A stretch of 64,000 bases of DNA, taken from assembly GCA_035696365.1 (NCBI GenBank), contig DASRQS010000079.1, positions 1 to 64,000 on the forward strand. Reading direction: 5' to 3'. Made by a program: the position numbers and the translations under genes. This document shows positions 25,851 to 35,098 of this stretch, piece by piece (positions within the stretch are counted from its first letter, which is position 1; each line of letters opens with the position of its first letter). This stretch comes from JALYLC01 sp035696365 (GTDB lineage: Bacteria > Actinomycetota > Thermoleophilia > Gaiellales > JALYLC01). The notes under the pieces are model-generated. The model was not told where the DNA came from, did no database searches, and saw only the letters and a program-made list of their open reading frames with translations.

Positions 25851-26864
25851 TCAGCTGGGCGCGCCGAGCGCGGCGTAGACGAGCTCGTAGGCGCGGATCG
25901 CGTCCTTGTGCAGTTGCGCCTCGCGCAGGGCCGCGTCGTCGATCTTCCCGGCCACCGAGTCGATGAAGTCCCACTGGTGGACGCTGCGCTTGACCACCTC
26001 GACGGCGTCCTCGGTGTAGGGGTAGAGGTCGAAGCCGAGGCGCTCGCCGTTCGCGCCGTAATTGGCGCGCCGTAGCTCGAGCGCCAGCTCCAGCGTCTCC
26101 ATGAATGCGGTCGCTCCCACCATGTTGTCGTCGTCGAACGTGCCCCAGCCGGAGTTCGCGTGCTGATGGCCGAGCAGCCCCTCGGCGGCCAGCATGCCGG
26201 CGTACTCGCCGAGCGACTCGCCGTTCATGATCAGGTGCTGCCAGTCCATGTTGACCTGGACGTTGGTGATCCCCTGCGCGCGCAGCTTGTGGATCACGTG
26301 CAGCGTCATCCCGATGTTGCGCATCAGGATCTTCATGGCCGGCTCGCTGTTCTTGTGCTCGAGGAACAGCTTGCGGCCGTGCTGCGCGCACACCTCGGCG
26401 GTCTGGCCCACGGCCTCGATGAACCAGGCCCAGCTCTCGGCATAGGGTGTCTGGAACGGATAGTTGTAGCCCTCGATCCCAGGCCAGAGCACGAAATGCG
26501 CGCCCAGCGAGCCCGCGAAGTCGGCGCCCTCGAGCGTCAGGCGCAGCGCTTCGGCACGCGTCGCGGAATCGGGATTGACGAGGCCTCCGCGGCCGAAGCG
26601 GGGATCGAGGTGCAGGCCCGCGCAGAGCGTGTAGATGTCGTGGCCGGCCAGCGCCGAGCGCACCTCGTCGAGGTTGTCGGGCGAGAGCTCGGCGGGGTAG
26701 TGGAACTCGTAGTCGTCGATCAGATCGCCCAGGCCGGTGACGGCGCGATGGACCTTGTCGGCCGTCGTCTGGTTCGCGAGCTGCGGCTGGTAGCCGACGG
26801 GCACGAAGCGCGTGACCATCGAGCCGAAGGCCCAGATGCCGAGGCTGGTCTTGAGGCGGCCCAT
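25851..26864 (-). CDS. xylA: Xylose isomerase-like TIM-barrel sugar isomerase
   Basis: 337 residues, well short of classical xylose isomerases (about 390-440). Xylose-isomerase-like barrel features are present: FVLWPGIEGYNYPFQTPY (compare VLWPGREG), KLFLEHKNSEPAM (metal-binding Glu), QVNMDWQHLIMNGE, LGHQHANSGWGTFDDDNMVG (His and Asp ligands) and GFDLYPYTEDAVE. Its place directly before xylB and opposite a ROK repressor supports conversion of D-xylose to D-xylulose. Another ketol-isomerase or epimerase specificity remains possible. The ATG at 26864 is the first in frame at the family N-terminus. Confidence 0.78.
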   Translation of the reverse strand: MGRLKTSLGIWAFGSMVTRFVPVGYQPQLANQTTADKVHRAVTGLGDLIDDYEFHYPAELSPDNLDEVRSALAGHDIYTLCAGLHLDPRFGRGGLVNPDSATRAEALRLTLEGADFAGSLGAHFVLWPGIEGYNYPFQTPYAESWAWFIEAVGQTAEVCAQHGRKLFLEHKNSEPAMKILMRNIGMTLHVIHKLRAQGITNVQVNMDWQHLIMNGESLGEYAGMLAAEGLLGHQHANSGWGTFDDDNMVGATAFMETLELALELRRANYGANGERLGFDLYPYTEDAVEVVKRSVHQWDFIDSVAGKIDDAALREAQLHKDAIRAYELVYAALGAPS

Positions 26865-26945
26865 GACGGTTCCCTTGATCGTTGGAATGCGGCGGGCGGT
26901 GGTGGTCGAGCGCCCCGCGTACCGTACAGCGCGTCATCCGCTACC

Positions 26946-28196
26946 GTGGCGACCCCGGTGAACCCGCTCAACACGCACTCCACTCCGGTCAGACGCGCCG
27001 ATCAGCGCGCGGTCCGCAAGTCCAACCTGAGCCTGGTCGCGCGGCGCATCGCGGAGGCCAGGTCGCTCTCGAGGGCACAGCTCGCGAAGCAGACGGGGCT
27101 CAACAAGACGACGGTCTCGAGCCTCGTCGCGGAGCTGATCGAGCGCGGCGTGGTCGCCGAGTCGGGTCTCGCGGAGGGCGGCGGCGTCGGCCGGCCCGCC
27201 CAGATCCTGGAGCTCGACGACAGCCGCATCGCGGCGCTCGGCCTCGAGATCAACGTCGACTACCTCGCCGTGTGCGTGTGCGACCTGCGCGGCGCGGTCC
27301 GGTATCGCGCCTCGGTTGGGCACGACAACCGCGAGAACTTGCCCGAGCTCGTGTTCGAGGCGCTGGCGGAGCTCGCGGGCGTGGCACTGGCCGAGTGCGA
27401 CGTGCTCGGCCTGACGCCGATCGGGGCCGGCGTCTCGCTGCCGGGCACCGTCGAGGCGGAGACGGGCGTCCTGGTGCATGCGCCCAACCTCGGCTGGGAC
27501 GAGATACCCGCGGCCGGTCGCCTGCGCGACGCGCTGGGCGATCCCCCGTTCCCGATCCGCGTCGCCAACGACGCCAACCTGGCCGCGCTCGGCGAGCTCG
27601 AGAGCGGAGCACTGCGCGGCATCCGCCACGGCCTGCTGATCTACGGCAACATCGGGATCGGCGGCGCCGTGATCGTCGACGGCGCGATCTTCCCGGGCTC
27701 GGACGGCTTCGCGGGTGAGATCGGCCACATCCCCGTGCGCCCCTTCGACGGAGAGCGCTGCCGCTGCGGTGGGCGCGGATGCCTCGAGACGCTCGCGGGC
27801 CAGGAGGCGATCGCCAGGAGAGTCGGCATCCAGGGCACCCGCAGCGAGACCGCGTCTCCGGCGGAGCTGGTCGCCGAGCGCGCGCGGGGAGGCGATCCGG
27901 ACGTGATCCGCGCGCTCGACGAGGTCGCCGAGTTCCTCGGCATCTGCATCGCCGGTGCTGTCTCGCTCGTCAATCCGCGGCGCGTCGTCCTGGCGGGCAC
28001 GCTGGGCACGCTCGCGCCCTGGCTGCTCGCGGGCGCGCGTGTTGCAGTGGCGGAGCGAACGAGGGTCGCTCCGACGGCCGTCGAAATCGTCGGCTCGGAA
28101 CTCGGAGACGAGGCAGCTATCAGAGGTGGCGCCGCGCTCGTCTTACACAGCGTGCTCAACGATCCGACCTGTGCCCCGGTACGCGCCCTGGCGTAG
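26946..28196 (+). CDS. ROK-family transcriptional repressor (XylR-like)
   Basis: 416 residues from GTG 26946. The N-terminal winged helix (RRIAEARSLSRAQLAKQTGL then NKTTVSSLVAELIERGV) is followed by a ROK sugar-kinase-like domain: GVSLPGTVEAETGVLVHAPN, RVANDANLAALGE, FAGEIGHIPV and the zinc-binding CRCGGRGCLE (Cys272, Cys274, Cys279). The ATP-binding DxGGT loop is replaced by GLEINVDY, as in repressors rather than kinases. It lies 81 bp from the divergent xylA-like gene and upstream of xylFGH, so it is the likely xylose-responsive regulator of both. No convincing Shine-Dalgarno; GTG 26958 is an alternative start. Confidence 0.9.
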   Translation: MATPVNPLNTHSTPVRRADQRAVRKSNLSLVARRIAEARSLSRAQLAKQTGLNKTTVSSLVAELIERGVVAESGLAEGGGVGRPAQILELDDSRIAALGLEINVDYLAVCVCDLRGAVRYRASVGHDNRENLPELVFEALAELAGVALAECDVLGLTPIGAGVSLPGTVEAETGVLVHAPNLGWDEIPAAGRLRDALGDPPFPIRVANDANLAALGELESGALRGIRHGLLIYGNIGIGGAVIVDGAIFPGSDGFAGEIGHIPVRPFDGERCRCGGRGCLETLAGQEAIARRVGIQGTRSETASPAELVAERARGGDPDVIRALDEVAEFLGICIAGAVSLVNPRRVVLAGTLGTLAPWLLAGARVAVAERTRVAPTAVEIVGSELGDEAAIRGGAALVLHSVLNDPTCAPVRALA

Positions 28197-28244
28197 TGAC
28201 ATCATCCCAAGCGCTCACGCGCCTGGATTAGTTGTGGCATCCGG

Positions 28245-28273
28245 TTGATTTCAGCCGGGCGCCTCCGTATCGT
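28245..28273 (+). promoter_or_regulatory. Candidate sigma-70-type promoter for the CUT2 transporter
   Basis: TTGATT at 28245-28250 and TATCGT at 28268-28273 are separated by exactly 17 bp, each matching 4 of 6 consensus bases, in the 122-bp gap before xylF. A self-complementary TGCATGCA at 28293-28300 lies just downstream, where a ROK repressor could bind. Prediction only. Confidence 0.4.
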
Positions 28274-28318
28274 TCTGCACCGCCCGCCAAGTTGCATGCA
28301 CCAACGAAAGGAACCGGA

Positions 28319-29371
28319 GTGAAGAAGCTCATCCTCGCGTTCAGCACGGCGCTGATCGCGATTGCCGGCACGGCCGCCACGGTCGCGCAGGGCAAGACCT
28401 CCAGCACGAAAGCGGGCGCCGAGATGTGCGTCCTGCTTCCCGATCCGAAGTCGTCGGTGCGGTGGGAGACGCAGGATCGACCGGCATTCGTCGCGGCCTT
28501 CAAGGCGGCCGGCGTTTCGTACGTGATCGACAACGCCAACGGCGACGCGCAGAAGCAGGTCTCGCAGGCCCAGCAGTGCATCGGGAACGGCGCCAAGGTC
28601 GTCATCCTGGTCTCGCTGGACGCGGGCTCCTCGCTCACCATCGAAAAGGCCGCCAAGGCAGGCGGCGCGAAGGTCATCGAGTACGACCGCCAGGTCGCGG
28701 GCGGCAAGCCCTCCGTCTACATCTCCTTCGACGGCAAGGCCGTCGGCGTGCTTCAGGGCAAGGGCGTCGTCGCGGGCCTCAAGGCCGATGGCAAGTACGG
28801 CAAGAAGCCCGTCGTGGCCGAGTTGAACGGCGGCCAGACCGACCAGAACTCGTTCCTCTTCAAGAGCGGCTACGAGGCCGTGCTGAACCCGCTCTACAAG
28901 AACGCCACGTTCCAGAAGGGCCCGAACCAGTTCGTGCCCGACTGGGACAACCAGAAGGCCGGCACGATCTTCGAGCAGATGCTCGTCAAGACCAGCAACA
29001 AGATCGATGCCGTGGCTGCTGCGAATGACGGTCTCGCCAACGCCGTGGTCGTCGCACTCAAGGCGCACAAGCTCCAGCCGATCCCGCTGAGCGGCCAGGA
29101 CGCGACGGCGCAGGGCGTCCAGAACATCATCTCCGGATGGCAGACCATGACGGTCTGGAAGGACACCCGGCTGTCCGCAACGGCAACCGCGAAGGCCGCG
29201 GTCGCGCTGAACAAGGGGCAGGCGGCGAAGACGACCGGCAAGTCCAACGGCGTCGCTGCCTTCATCTTCAAGCCGGTGTCGATCACGAAGGCCAACTACA
29301 AGCAGCTCTTCAACGGCTACTTGAAGAAGAAGGACGTCTGCGTCGGCGCCTACGCGAAGTTCTGCAAGTAG
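28319..29371 (+). CDS. xylF: Sugar ABC transporter substrate-binding protein (CUT2, xylose type)
   Basis: 350 residues from GTG 28319 with AAAGGAAC upstream. An N-terminal signal peptide (KKLILAFSTALIAIAGTAATVAQG) has no lipobox Cys. The mature protein is a periplasmic-binding-protein-like type I fold for pentose/hexose: VLLPDPKSSVRWETQDRPAF, DNANGDAQKQVSQAQQ, VIEYDRQVAGG, AVAAANDGLANAVVVAL and PLSGQDATAQGVQNI. These resemble XylF, which binds D-xylose outside the membrane. It is first in an operon with the ATPase and permease. A strong stem-loop follows its stop. The sugar is inferred from neighbours. Confidence 0.9.
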   Translation: MKKLILAFSTALIAIAGTAATVAQGKTSSTKAGAEMCVLLPDPKSSVRWETQDRPAFVAAFKAAGVSYVIDNANGDAQKQVSQAQQCIGNGAKVVILVSLDAGSSLTIEKAAKAGGAKVIEYDRQVAGGKPSVYISFDGKAVGVLQGKGVVAGLKADGKYGKKPVVAELNGGQTDQNSFLFKSGYEAVLNPLYKNATFQKGPNQFVPDWDNQKAGTIFEQMLVKTSNKIDAVAAANDGLANAVVVALKAHKLQPIPLSGQDATAQGVQNIISGWQTMTVWKDTRLSATATAKAAVALNKGQAAKTTGKSNGVAAFIFKPVSITKANYKQLFNGYLKKKDVCVGAYAKFCK

Positions 29372-29382
29372 GAAGGAACGGC

Positions 29383-29416
29383 TGGTGCGGGGGCGCCGCG
29401 TAGCGCCCTCGCACCA
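29383..29416 (+). other. Stem-loop between xylF and xylG
   Basis: A 14-bp stem, TGGTGCGGGGGCGC (29383-29396) with GCGCCCTCGCACCA (29403-29416), has one G-U pair and loop CGCGTA. No T-run follows, so it is more likely an mRNA-stability or attenuation hairpin that keeps binding-protein message in excess over ATPase and permease message. Confidence 0.65.
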
Positions 29417-29433
29417 CGCCTCTCCGGCCCTTC

Positions 29434-30242
<809 letters not shown>

Positions 30243-30246
<4 letters not shown>

Positions 30247-31484
30247 GCACCGCCGCCGAACACGACCCGCTGGTCGCTCCGCCGCCGCCGCTGCCGGACG
30301 ACACCGGGCTCGCCTCGATCCCGGGGCGGATGCTCGACAACCTCCGCACGGGCAATCTGGGCAGCGGTCCAGTCATCTTTGCGCTGGTCCTGATCGTGAT
30401 CGTCTTCGGGGTGACCGCCGACAACTTCCTCTCGCCGGTCAACTTCAACAACATCATCTTGCAGATGGCAGGTACGACGATTCTCGCCTACGGCGTCGTC
30501 TTCGTCCTCCTGATCGGCGAGATCGACCTCTCCATCAGCTACGTCAGCGGCGTTGCGGGGGTCGTCGTCTCGCAGCTCCAGTTACCTGGCAGCTCGCATC
30601 AGTACCCCGCGATCATCGCGATCCTCGCGGCCCTGATCGCAGGCACTGCGATTGGCGCGTTCCAGGGCTCGATCATCGCGCTGATCGGCGTCCCGTCGTT
30701 CGTGGTCACGCTGGCGGGCTTCGAGATCTGGCAGGGAGTGATCCTGAAGTCGATTCCGCAGGGCGTGCTGGTGATCCAGGACCAGACCATCAACGACGTG
30801 TCCCAGTACTTCTTCTCCGACGCGGCCGGTTGGGTGATCGCCGCGATCGTCTCGATCCTCTATGTCGGCGGCACGCTCAGCGGCGTCTTTCAGAGACGGC
30901 GTCACGGCGTTGCGGAACGCGATCCGATCCTGCTCGTGTTCAAGCTCATCGCGGTACCTGCCGCAGCGTTCCTGACCACCGCCATCTGCAACCGCGATCG
31001 CGGCGTGCCGTTCCCGTTGCTCCTCGTCGTGGTGCTGCTGGTGGTCTGGACGTACGTGGCCAAGCGGACGACGTTCGGCCGTCACGTCTACGCCGTGGGC
31101 GGCAATGCCGAGGCGGCGCGCCGCGCCGGCATCAATGTCCCCCGCATCCGCATCCTCGTTTTCATGATCTCCGGCTCCATGGCCGCGCTCGGGGGCATCG
31201 TGCTGGCCGCGCGGCTCTCCAGCGTCGACCTCAACGCCGGCGGCGGCACGCTCCTGATCGACGGCATCTCCGCGGCCGTGATCGGCGGCACGAGCCTCTT
31301 CGGCGGTCGCGGCGAGGTGCGCAACGCGCTCTTCGGGTCGCTCGTGATCGCAACGATCGCGAACGGGCTGAACACGATCGGCTACACCTCCGGCGTGATC
31401 TTCATCGTGACCGGCTGCATCCTGCTCATCGCCGTCACCCTCGACACGATCGCGCGCAGGCTGCAGGCCAAGGCCGGGCGTTGA
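30243..31484 (+). CDS. xylH: Sugar ABC transporter permease (CUT2)
   Basis: 413 residues with about ten hydrophobic helices. Hallmarks of the RbsC/XylH permease family: LLIGEIDLSISYVSG, TLAGFEIWQGVIL, the EAA-like cytoplasmic loop YAVGGNAEAARRAGINVPRI and the glycine-rich AVIGGTSLFGGRGEVRNALFGSL near the C-terminus. A Pro-rich N-terminal tail (PPPPLPDD) precedes helix 1. The start overlaps the ATPase stop (ATGA). It forms the membrane channel of the xylF-G-H importer. Confidence 0.93.
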
Positions 31485-31503
31485 CCGGCGGACACGGGCG
31501 CTG

Positions 31504-32475
31504 ATGGCCCCCGTTCGCTGGGGCATCCTCTCGACGGCCGACATCAACCGGAAGCTGCTGGCGGGTGCCGCGCTCTCGGACGAGATCGACGTCGTGGCGG
31601 TCGGCAGCCGCGACCTGGGTAGGGCGCGGGCGTTCGCGGAGACGCACGGGATCCCGACGGCGTATGGCTCCTACGAGGAGTTGCTCGCCGACCCCTCCGT
31701 CGAGGCCATCTACAACCCGCTCCCGAACACGCTGCACTGCGAGTGGTCGATCCGGGCGCTGGAGGCGGGCAAGCACGTGCTGTGCGAGAAGCCGATGTCG
31801 TCGAACCCTGCCGAGGTCGAGGCGGCGTTCGACGCCTCGGAGCGCACGGGGCGCCTGCTGACCGAGGCGTTCATGTACCGCCACCACCCGCAGGCGAAGC
31901 GCGTGCGGGAACTGGTTGCCGAGGGCGCCATCGGCGAATTGCGCCTGATCCGCAGCGTGTTCAGCTACGGGCTGTTCGACGAGTCGAACATCCGTCTGCG
32001 CACGGACGTCGACGGCGGATCCCTGATGGACGTCGGCTGTTATTGCATCAGCGGCTCGCGCCTGCTCGGCGGCGAGCCCGAGGCGGTCTTCGGCCGGGCG
32101 TACATCGGGCCGACGGGGACCGACTGGGCGTTCACGGGCTCCCTGCGCTTCCCGGGCGACGTCCTCGCGCTGTTCGACTGCGCGACCTGCGTCACGCCAC
32201 GCGACGAGCTGGAGGCGATCGGCTCGGAGGGCTCGCTCTTCCTCGACGATCCCTGGCACTGCGTGAACCCCGTGATCGAGGTCCGGCGGCCCGGCGGGGT
32301 CGAGCGGATCGCGCTGGAACCGGCCAATCCGTACCAGCTGGAGCTCGAGCATCTCGGCCGGGCGATCCGCGAGGGCAGCGCCCCGCTGCTCGGCCGCGAC
32401 GACGCCGTCGCGCAGGCTCGCGTGATCGCCGCGCTGCGCCGCTCCGCCGCCGACGGCCGCGACGCGGCGCCCTAG
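31504..32475 (+). CDS. Gfo/Idh/MocA-family dehydrogenase, D-xylose 1-dehydrogenase-like
   Basis: 323 residues. It begins VRWGILSTADINRKLLAGA (dinucleotide-binding Rossmann strand, with the usual GxGxxG degenerate as in this subgroup), has catalytic CEKPMS (EKP 95-97), MYRHHPQAKRV and GGSLMDVGCYCISGSRLLGG. The closest described activities are NADP-dependent D-xylose dehydrogenases producing xylonolactone. Placed 19 bp after the sugar permease and ahead of oxidative-pathway genes, this is the likely first step of a non-phosphorylative route. Paralogue at 23442-24413. Confidence 0.9.
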   Translation: MAPVRWGILSTADINRKLLAGAALSDEIDVVAVGSRDLGRARAFAETHGIPTAYGSYEELLADPSVEAIYNPLPNTLHCEWSIRALEAGKHVLCEKPMSSNPAEVEAAFDASERTGRLLTEAFMYRHHPQAKRVRELVAEGAIGELRLIRSVFSYGLFDESNIRLRTDVDGGSLMDVGCYCISGSRLLGGEPEAVFGRAYIGPTGTDWAFTGSLRFPGDVLALFDCATCVTPRDELEAIGSEGSLFLDDPWHCVNPVIEVRRPGGVERIALEPANPYQLELEHLGRAIREGSAPLLGRDDAVAQARVIAALRRSAADGRDAAP

Positions 32476-32741
32476 AGGAGGTCGAGCTCGGCGGGCGTGG
32501 GGGAGCGCCACGCCAGGGCGCGGTGATCGACCACGTCGCCGCTGCCGGCGCAGCGCGGGCACTCGACTCCGGCGCAGCTGTCACAGGCGGCGAAGATCGC
32601 GGCCGCGACGTCCGGCAGCGCTCCGCAGGAGCAGCGCGCCGCGACCAGCCGCGATCCGTCCAGGGCCTCGACGATGCGCATGCCGTCAAACGCGTGCCAG
32701 GGGTGCGCCCGCGCCGCTGCCAACGGTTGCTCCGAGCTCAC
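32472..32741 (-). CDS. Small Cys-rich protein, possible zinc ribbon
   Basis: 89 residues from GTG 32741, unrecognised. Two Cys clusters, RCSCG and CDSCAGVECPRCAGSGDVVDH, resemble a zinc-finger or DnaJ-type CxxCxGxG knuckle and could bind one or two metal ions. No signal peptide. It overlaps the upstream dehydrogenase by 4 bp tail to tail, and its start is only 17 bp from the divergent start of the amidohydrolase-like gene. Coding is supported by the ordered Cys spacing. Confidence 0.55.
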   Translation of the reverse strand: MSSEQPLAAARAHPWHAFDGMRIVEALDGSRLVAARCSCGALPDVAAAIFAACDSCAGVECPRCAGSGDVVDHRALAWRSPTPAELDLL

Positions 32742-32758
32742 GCCGGTAGGCTATCCCC

Positions 32759-33280
32759 GTGGCCATCGCTGCCGAGCAAGGCGAGCGCGAGACGCTCGCG
32801 ACGACGTTCATCCTCGATGGCGACGTCCATCTCAACGAGCTTCCGGGCGAGCTCGCGGAGTACGCCGAGGCGCCCTGGGACGTCGGCCTCCGGGAGATCG
32901 CGAAGGCCAACGGTCTCTACCTCTCCCTTCCTGGCATGGCACCCAGGGCCGAGTGCCGCGTGCCCTGGCCGGGCGCGCAGAACCGCTCGCAGGTCGTCGC
33001 GACCGCCGCCGACAGGCGGCGGGAGCTGGACGAGCTGCACGTGGACGTGGCGGTGCTCTACCCGGACAACCTGCTCATGCTGCCGATGTTGCGGGATGAG
33101 CTGTTCGACGGCGAGCGCACCGCGATCTTCGCCTCCGACTGGCCGCATCACGATTTCGATCACCCCCAGCACGTCTTCGGGCTGCCGTTCTCGCCCGAGG
33201 CCAGGCGCGCCATCCTGGGCGGAAACGGCGCGCGCTTCTACGGCATCGAGATCCCCGCGCAGTACCCGCGAGAGGCTTGA
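32759..33280 (+). pseudogene. Amidohydrolase with large internal in-frame deletion
   Basis: 173 residues. The first about 110 (ILDGDVHLNELPGELAEYAE, LPGMAPRAECRVPWPG, DELHVDVAVLYPDNLLMLPM) match the N-terminus of metal-dependent amidohydrolases of the ACMSD/amidohydrolase-2 type. The last about 55 (TAIFASDWPHHDFDHPQHVF, SPEARRAILGGNGARFYGI) match the C-terminal end of the same family. The middle of the TIM barrel, carrying the central zinc ligands, is missing; family members are normally around 330-380 residues. The junction is near residues 110-118 (about nt 33086-33112). The frame is kept, so a short protein may still be made, but hydrolase activity is unlikely. A TAGGCT at 32747-32752 would suit leaderless transcription from GTG 32759. 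Confidence 0.7.
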
Positions 33281-33648
33281 TGGCGGAACGGGGGGAGCGG
33301 CACCGCGTGGGCCGAGCGGCCGACCTGCCGCCCGGGCAGCACACCGTCGTGCGCGCGGGCAATCGCGAGCTCGGCATCTTCAACATCGGCGGGAAGCTGC
33401 ATGCGCTGCCCAACCTCTGCCCGCACCAGCGCGGGCCCCTCTGTGCGGGCGGGACGTCCGGCACGCTCGTCGACGGCGATGCGACCGGCTGTCGGCTGAG
33501 CTGGAGCCACGAGGGCGAGCTTGTCACCTGCCCCTGGCACGGGCTCGAGTTCCACGTCCCGACGGGGCAATGCATGGCCTGGCCCGAGATCCGCTTGCGC
33601 ACCTACGAGGTCACGGTCGTCCACGGTGAGATCGAGGTCGCCCTGTGA
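33280..33648 (+). CDS. Rieske [2Fe-2S] domain protein
   Basis: 122 residues. A single Rieske domain: Cys47-Pro-His49 (NLCPHQRGPLC) and Cys84-Pro-Trp-His87 (VTCPWHGLEFH) are the two-Cys, two-His cluster ligands. The intervening loop is longer than usual (HQRGPLCAGGTSGTLVDGDA). Such small proteins act as electron carriers or regulatory subunits for oxygenases. The ATG shares one base with the preceding stop and the next gene's GTG overlaps its stop, so the whole 32759-35098 run is translationally coupled. It may supply electrons to a partner not encoded here. Confidence 0.9.
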   Translation: MAERGERHRVGRAADLPPGQHTVVRAGNRELGIFNIGGKLHALPNLCPHQRGPLCAGGTSGTLVDGDATGCRLSWSHEGELVTCPWHGLEFHVPTGQCMAWPEIRLRTYEVTVVHGEIEVAL

Positions 33649-34424
33649 CGGCGCTCGACGGGAAGGTCGCGATCGTCACAGGAGCGGCGCGCGACCGCTC
33701 GATCGGGGGCGGCATCGCCCGTGTGCTGGCCCGGCACGGCGCCGATGTCGTGATCAACGACCTCGCGGAGGGCGACGAGGGCTGGCGCCGGGTGGCCGAG
33801 ATCGAGGCGCTCGGCCGCCGCTCGGCGCTGATCGCGGCCGACGTCACGGATCCGGCGTCCACCGAAGATCTGATGGCGCAGACGGTCGAGCGCATGGGCC
33901 GGCTCGACATCGTCGTCGCCAACGCGGGCGTGTGCGACTGGCAGCCGGTCGCCGAGATGAGCGCCGAGCTGTGGGAGCGCATCGTCGGCGTCAACCTGCA
34001 CGGCTGCTTCAACACCTGCCGCGCGGCCGCGGCGGCGATGCGCGCGCGGGGCGAGGGCGGCCGCATCGTCGTCACCTCGTCGGTGCACGCGGTCATGCCG
34101 TTCGCGCAGATGAGCGTGTACGGCGGCACCAAGCAGGCCGTCGGTCACCTCGTCGCCGTGATGGCACGGGAATGGGCGCGCGACCAGATCACCGTCAACC
34201 ACATCGGCCCGGGCTGGGTCGCCAGCGCGATCAACGACACCTCGCCCGACTTCGACACCGAGGAGGCGAGGCTCGGCGTGCAGCGGATCATCCCCGTCGG
34301 TCACCGCGCGGGCGAGCCCGAGGAGATGGGCGAGGCCGTCGCCTACCTCGCGAGCGACGAGGCGCGCTACACGACAGGCGCCTACATCCGGGTCGACGGT
34401 GGCCTCGTGATGGGGCCCTACTGA
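33645..34424 (+). CDS. Short-chain dehydrogenase/reductase (classical SDR)
   Basis: 259 residues. NAD(P)-binding TGAARDRSIGGGIA (12-25, one residue longer than the common TGxxxGIG form), NAG at 93-95, catalytic Ser146, Tyr159 and Lys163 (VYGGTK), and a C-terminal YTTGAYIRVDGG that is standard for the family. It oxidises or reduces a hydroxyl on a small substrate, plausibly a sugar or sugar acid given the neighbours. GTG 33645 overlaps the Rieske stop. An intact active site, unlike the following SDR-like gene. Confidence 0.92.
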   Translation: MTALDGKVAIVTGAARDRSIGGGIARVLARHGADVVINDLAEGDEGWRRVAEIEALGRRSALIAADVTDPASTEDLMAQTVERMGRLDIVVANAGVCDWQPVAEMSAELWERIVGVNLHGCFNTCRAAAAAMRARGEGGRIVVTSSVHAVMPFAQMSVYGGTKQAVGHLVAVMAREWARDQITVNHIGPGWVASAINDTSPDFDTEEARLGVQRIIPVGHRAGEPEEMGEAVAYLASDEARYTTGAYIRVDGGLVMGPY

Positions 34425-35098
34425 TGCAGATCGCGCTGCTCGCACCGCCCGGTTCGCTCGCGCCCGGTCTGGCCGGCGCGCTCGGCGTGCTCGGCCCGAG
34501 CGTGGTCGAGCTGCCCTGGGCGGGCGATCTGCGCAGCGGCATCGACCTCGGCGGCTGCGACGTGCTCGTCACGGTCGCGCCGCGGCCGCAGGCCGCCGCG
34601 CTTGCGAGCATCGCTCACGCAGCGTGGGCCGAGGCAATCCGCGACATCGCCGAGCGCCCCGCCGCGGCCGCTCGCGAGCTCCTGCAGGCCGGAGGCACTC
34701 GCTGGGTCGCCGTGATCCCGCACCTGAGCTCGCTGCCGAGCCCGGGATCCGGGCCCTACGGCGCCGGCGGCGTCCTGCTTCAGACGGTGCTGCGGGTGGC
34801 GGTGATCGAGAACGCCGCCACCGGCTTCTGCGCCAACGCGATCGCGGTCGGGCCGTTCGCGGGGAGTCTCGACCCCGACGCCGATCTCAACGCCCGCGAG
34901 GACGCGCCGCGCGGCGACCTGACAACGCTCGAGGAGCTCGCCGGACTGGTGCACTGGCTGGCCGCGGACGCGCCGGCGGCACTGAATGGCGAGACGCTCA
35001 AGCTCGACGGCGGCTTCTCGCTCACGCGCAAGGCCCGTCCCGCGCCCTCGGCCGCGGTCGCCGAGTGGCTGGTCGAGAAGAAGTGGCGTCTCAGCTGA
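34424..35098 (+). CDS. Degenerate SDR-like protein
   Basis: 224 residues sharing the SDR C-terminal pattern (FCANAIAVGPFAG, LVHWLAADAPAALNGETLKL then DGGFSL) but without an N-terminal TGxxxGxG loop and with YGAGGV where YxxxK should be. Catalysis is therefore improbable. It probably dimerises with the intact SDR encoded immediately upstream, whose stop shares one base with this ATG (TGATG). SDR tetramers with a non-catalytic partner are known in other systems; applied here it is inference. Confidence 0.75.
   Translation: MQIALLAPPGSLAPGLAGALGVLGPSVVELPWAGDLRSGIDLGGCDVLVTVAPRPQAAALASIAHAAWAEAIRDIAERPAAAARELLQAGGTRWVAVIPHLSSLPSPGSGPYGAGGVLLQTVLRVAVIENAATGFCANAIAVGPFAGSLDPDADLNAREDAPRGDLTTLEELAGLVHWLAADAPAALNGETLKLDGGFSLTRKARPAPSAAVAEWLVEKKWRLS

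Noticed and set aside
26865..26945. GTAC-C-GTAC in the xylA/ROK gap as the ROK operator
   Set aside because: Very short dyad in GC-rich sequence with no second copy found near xylF; not strong enough to annotate.
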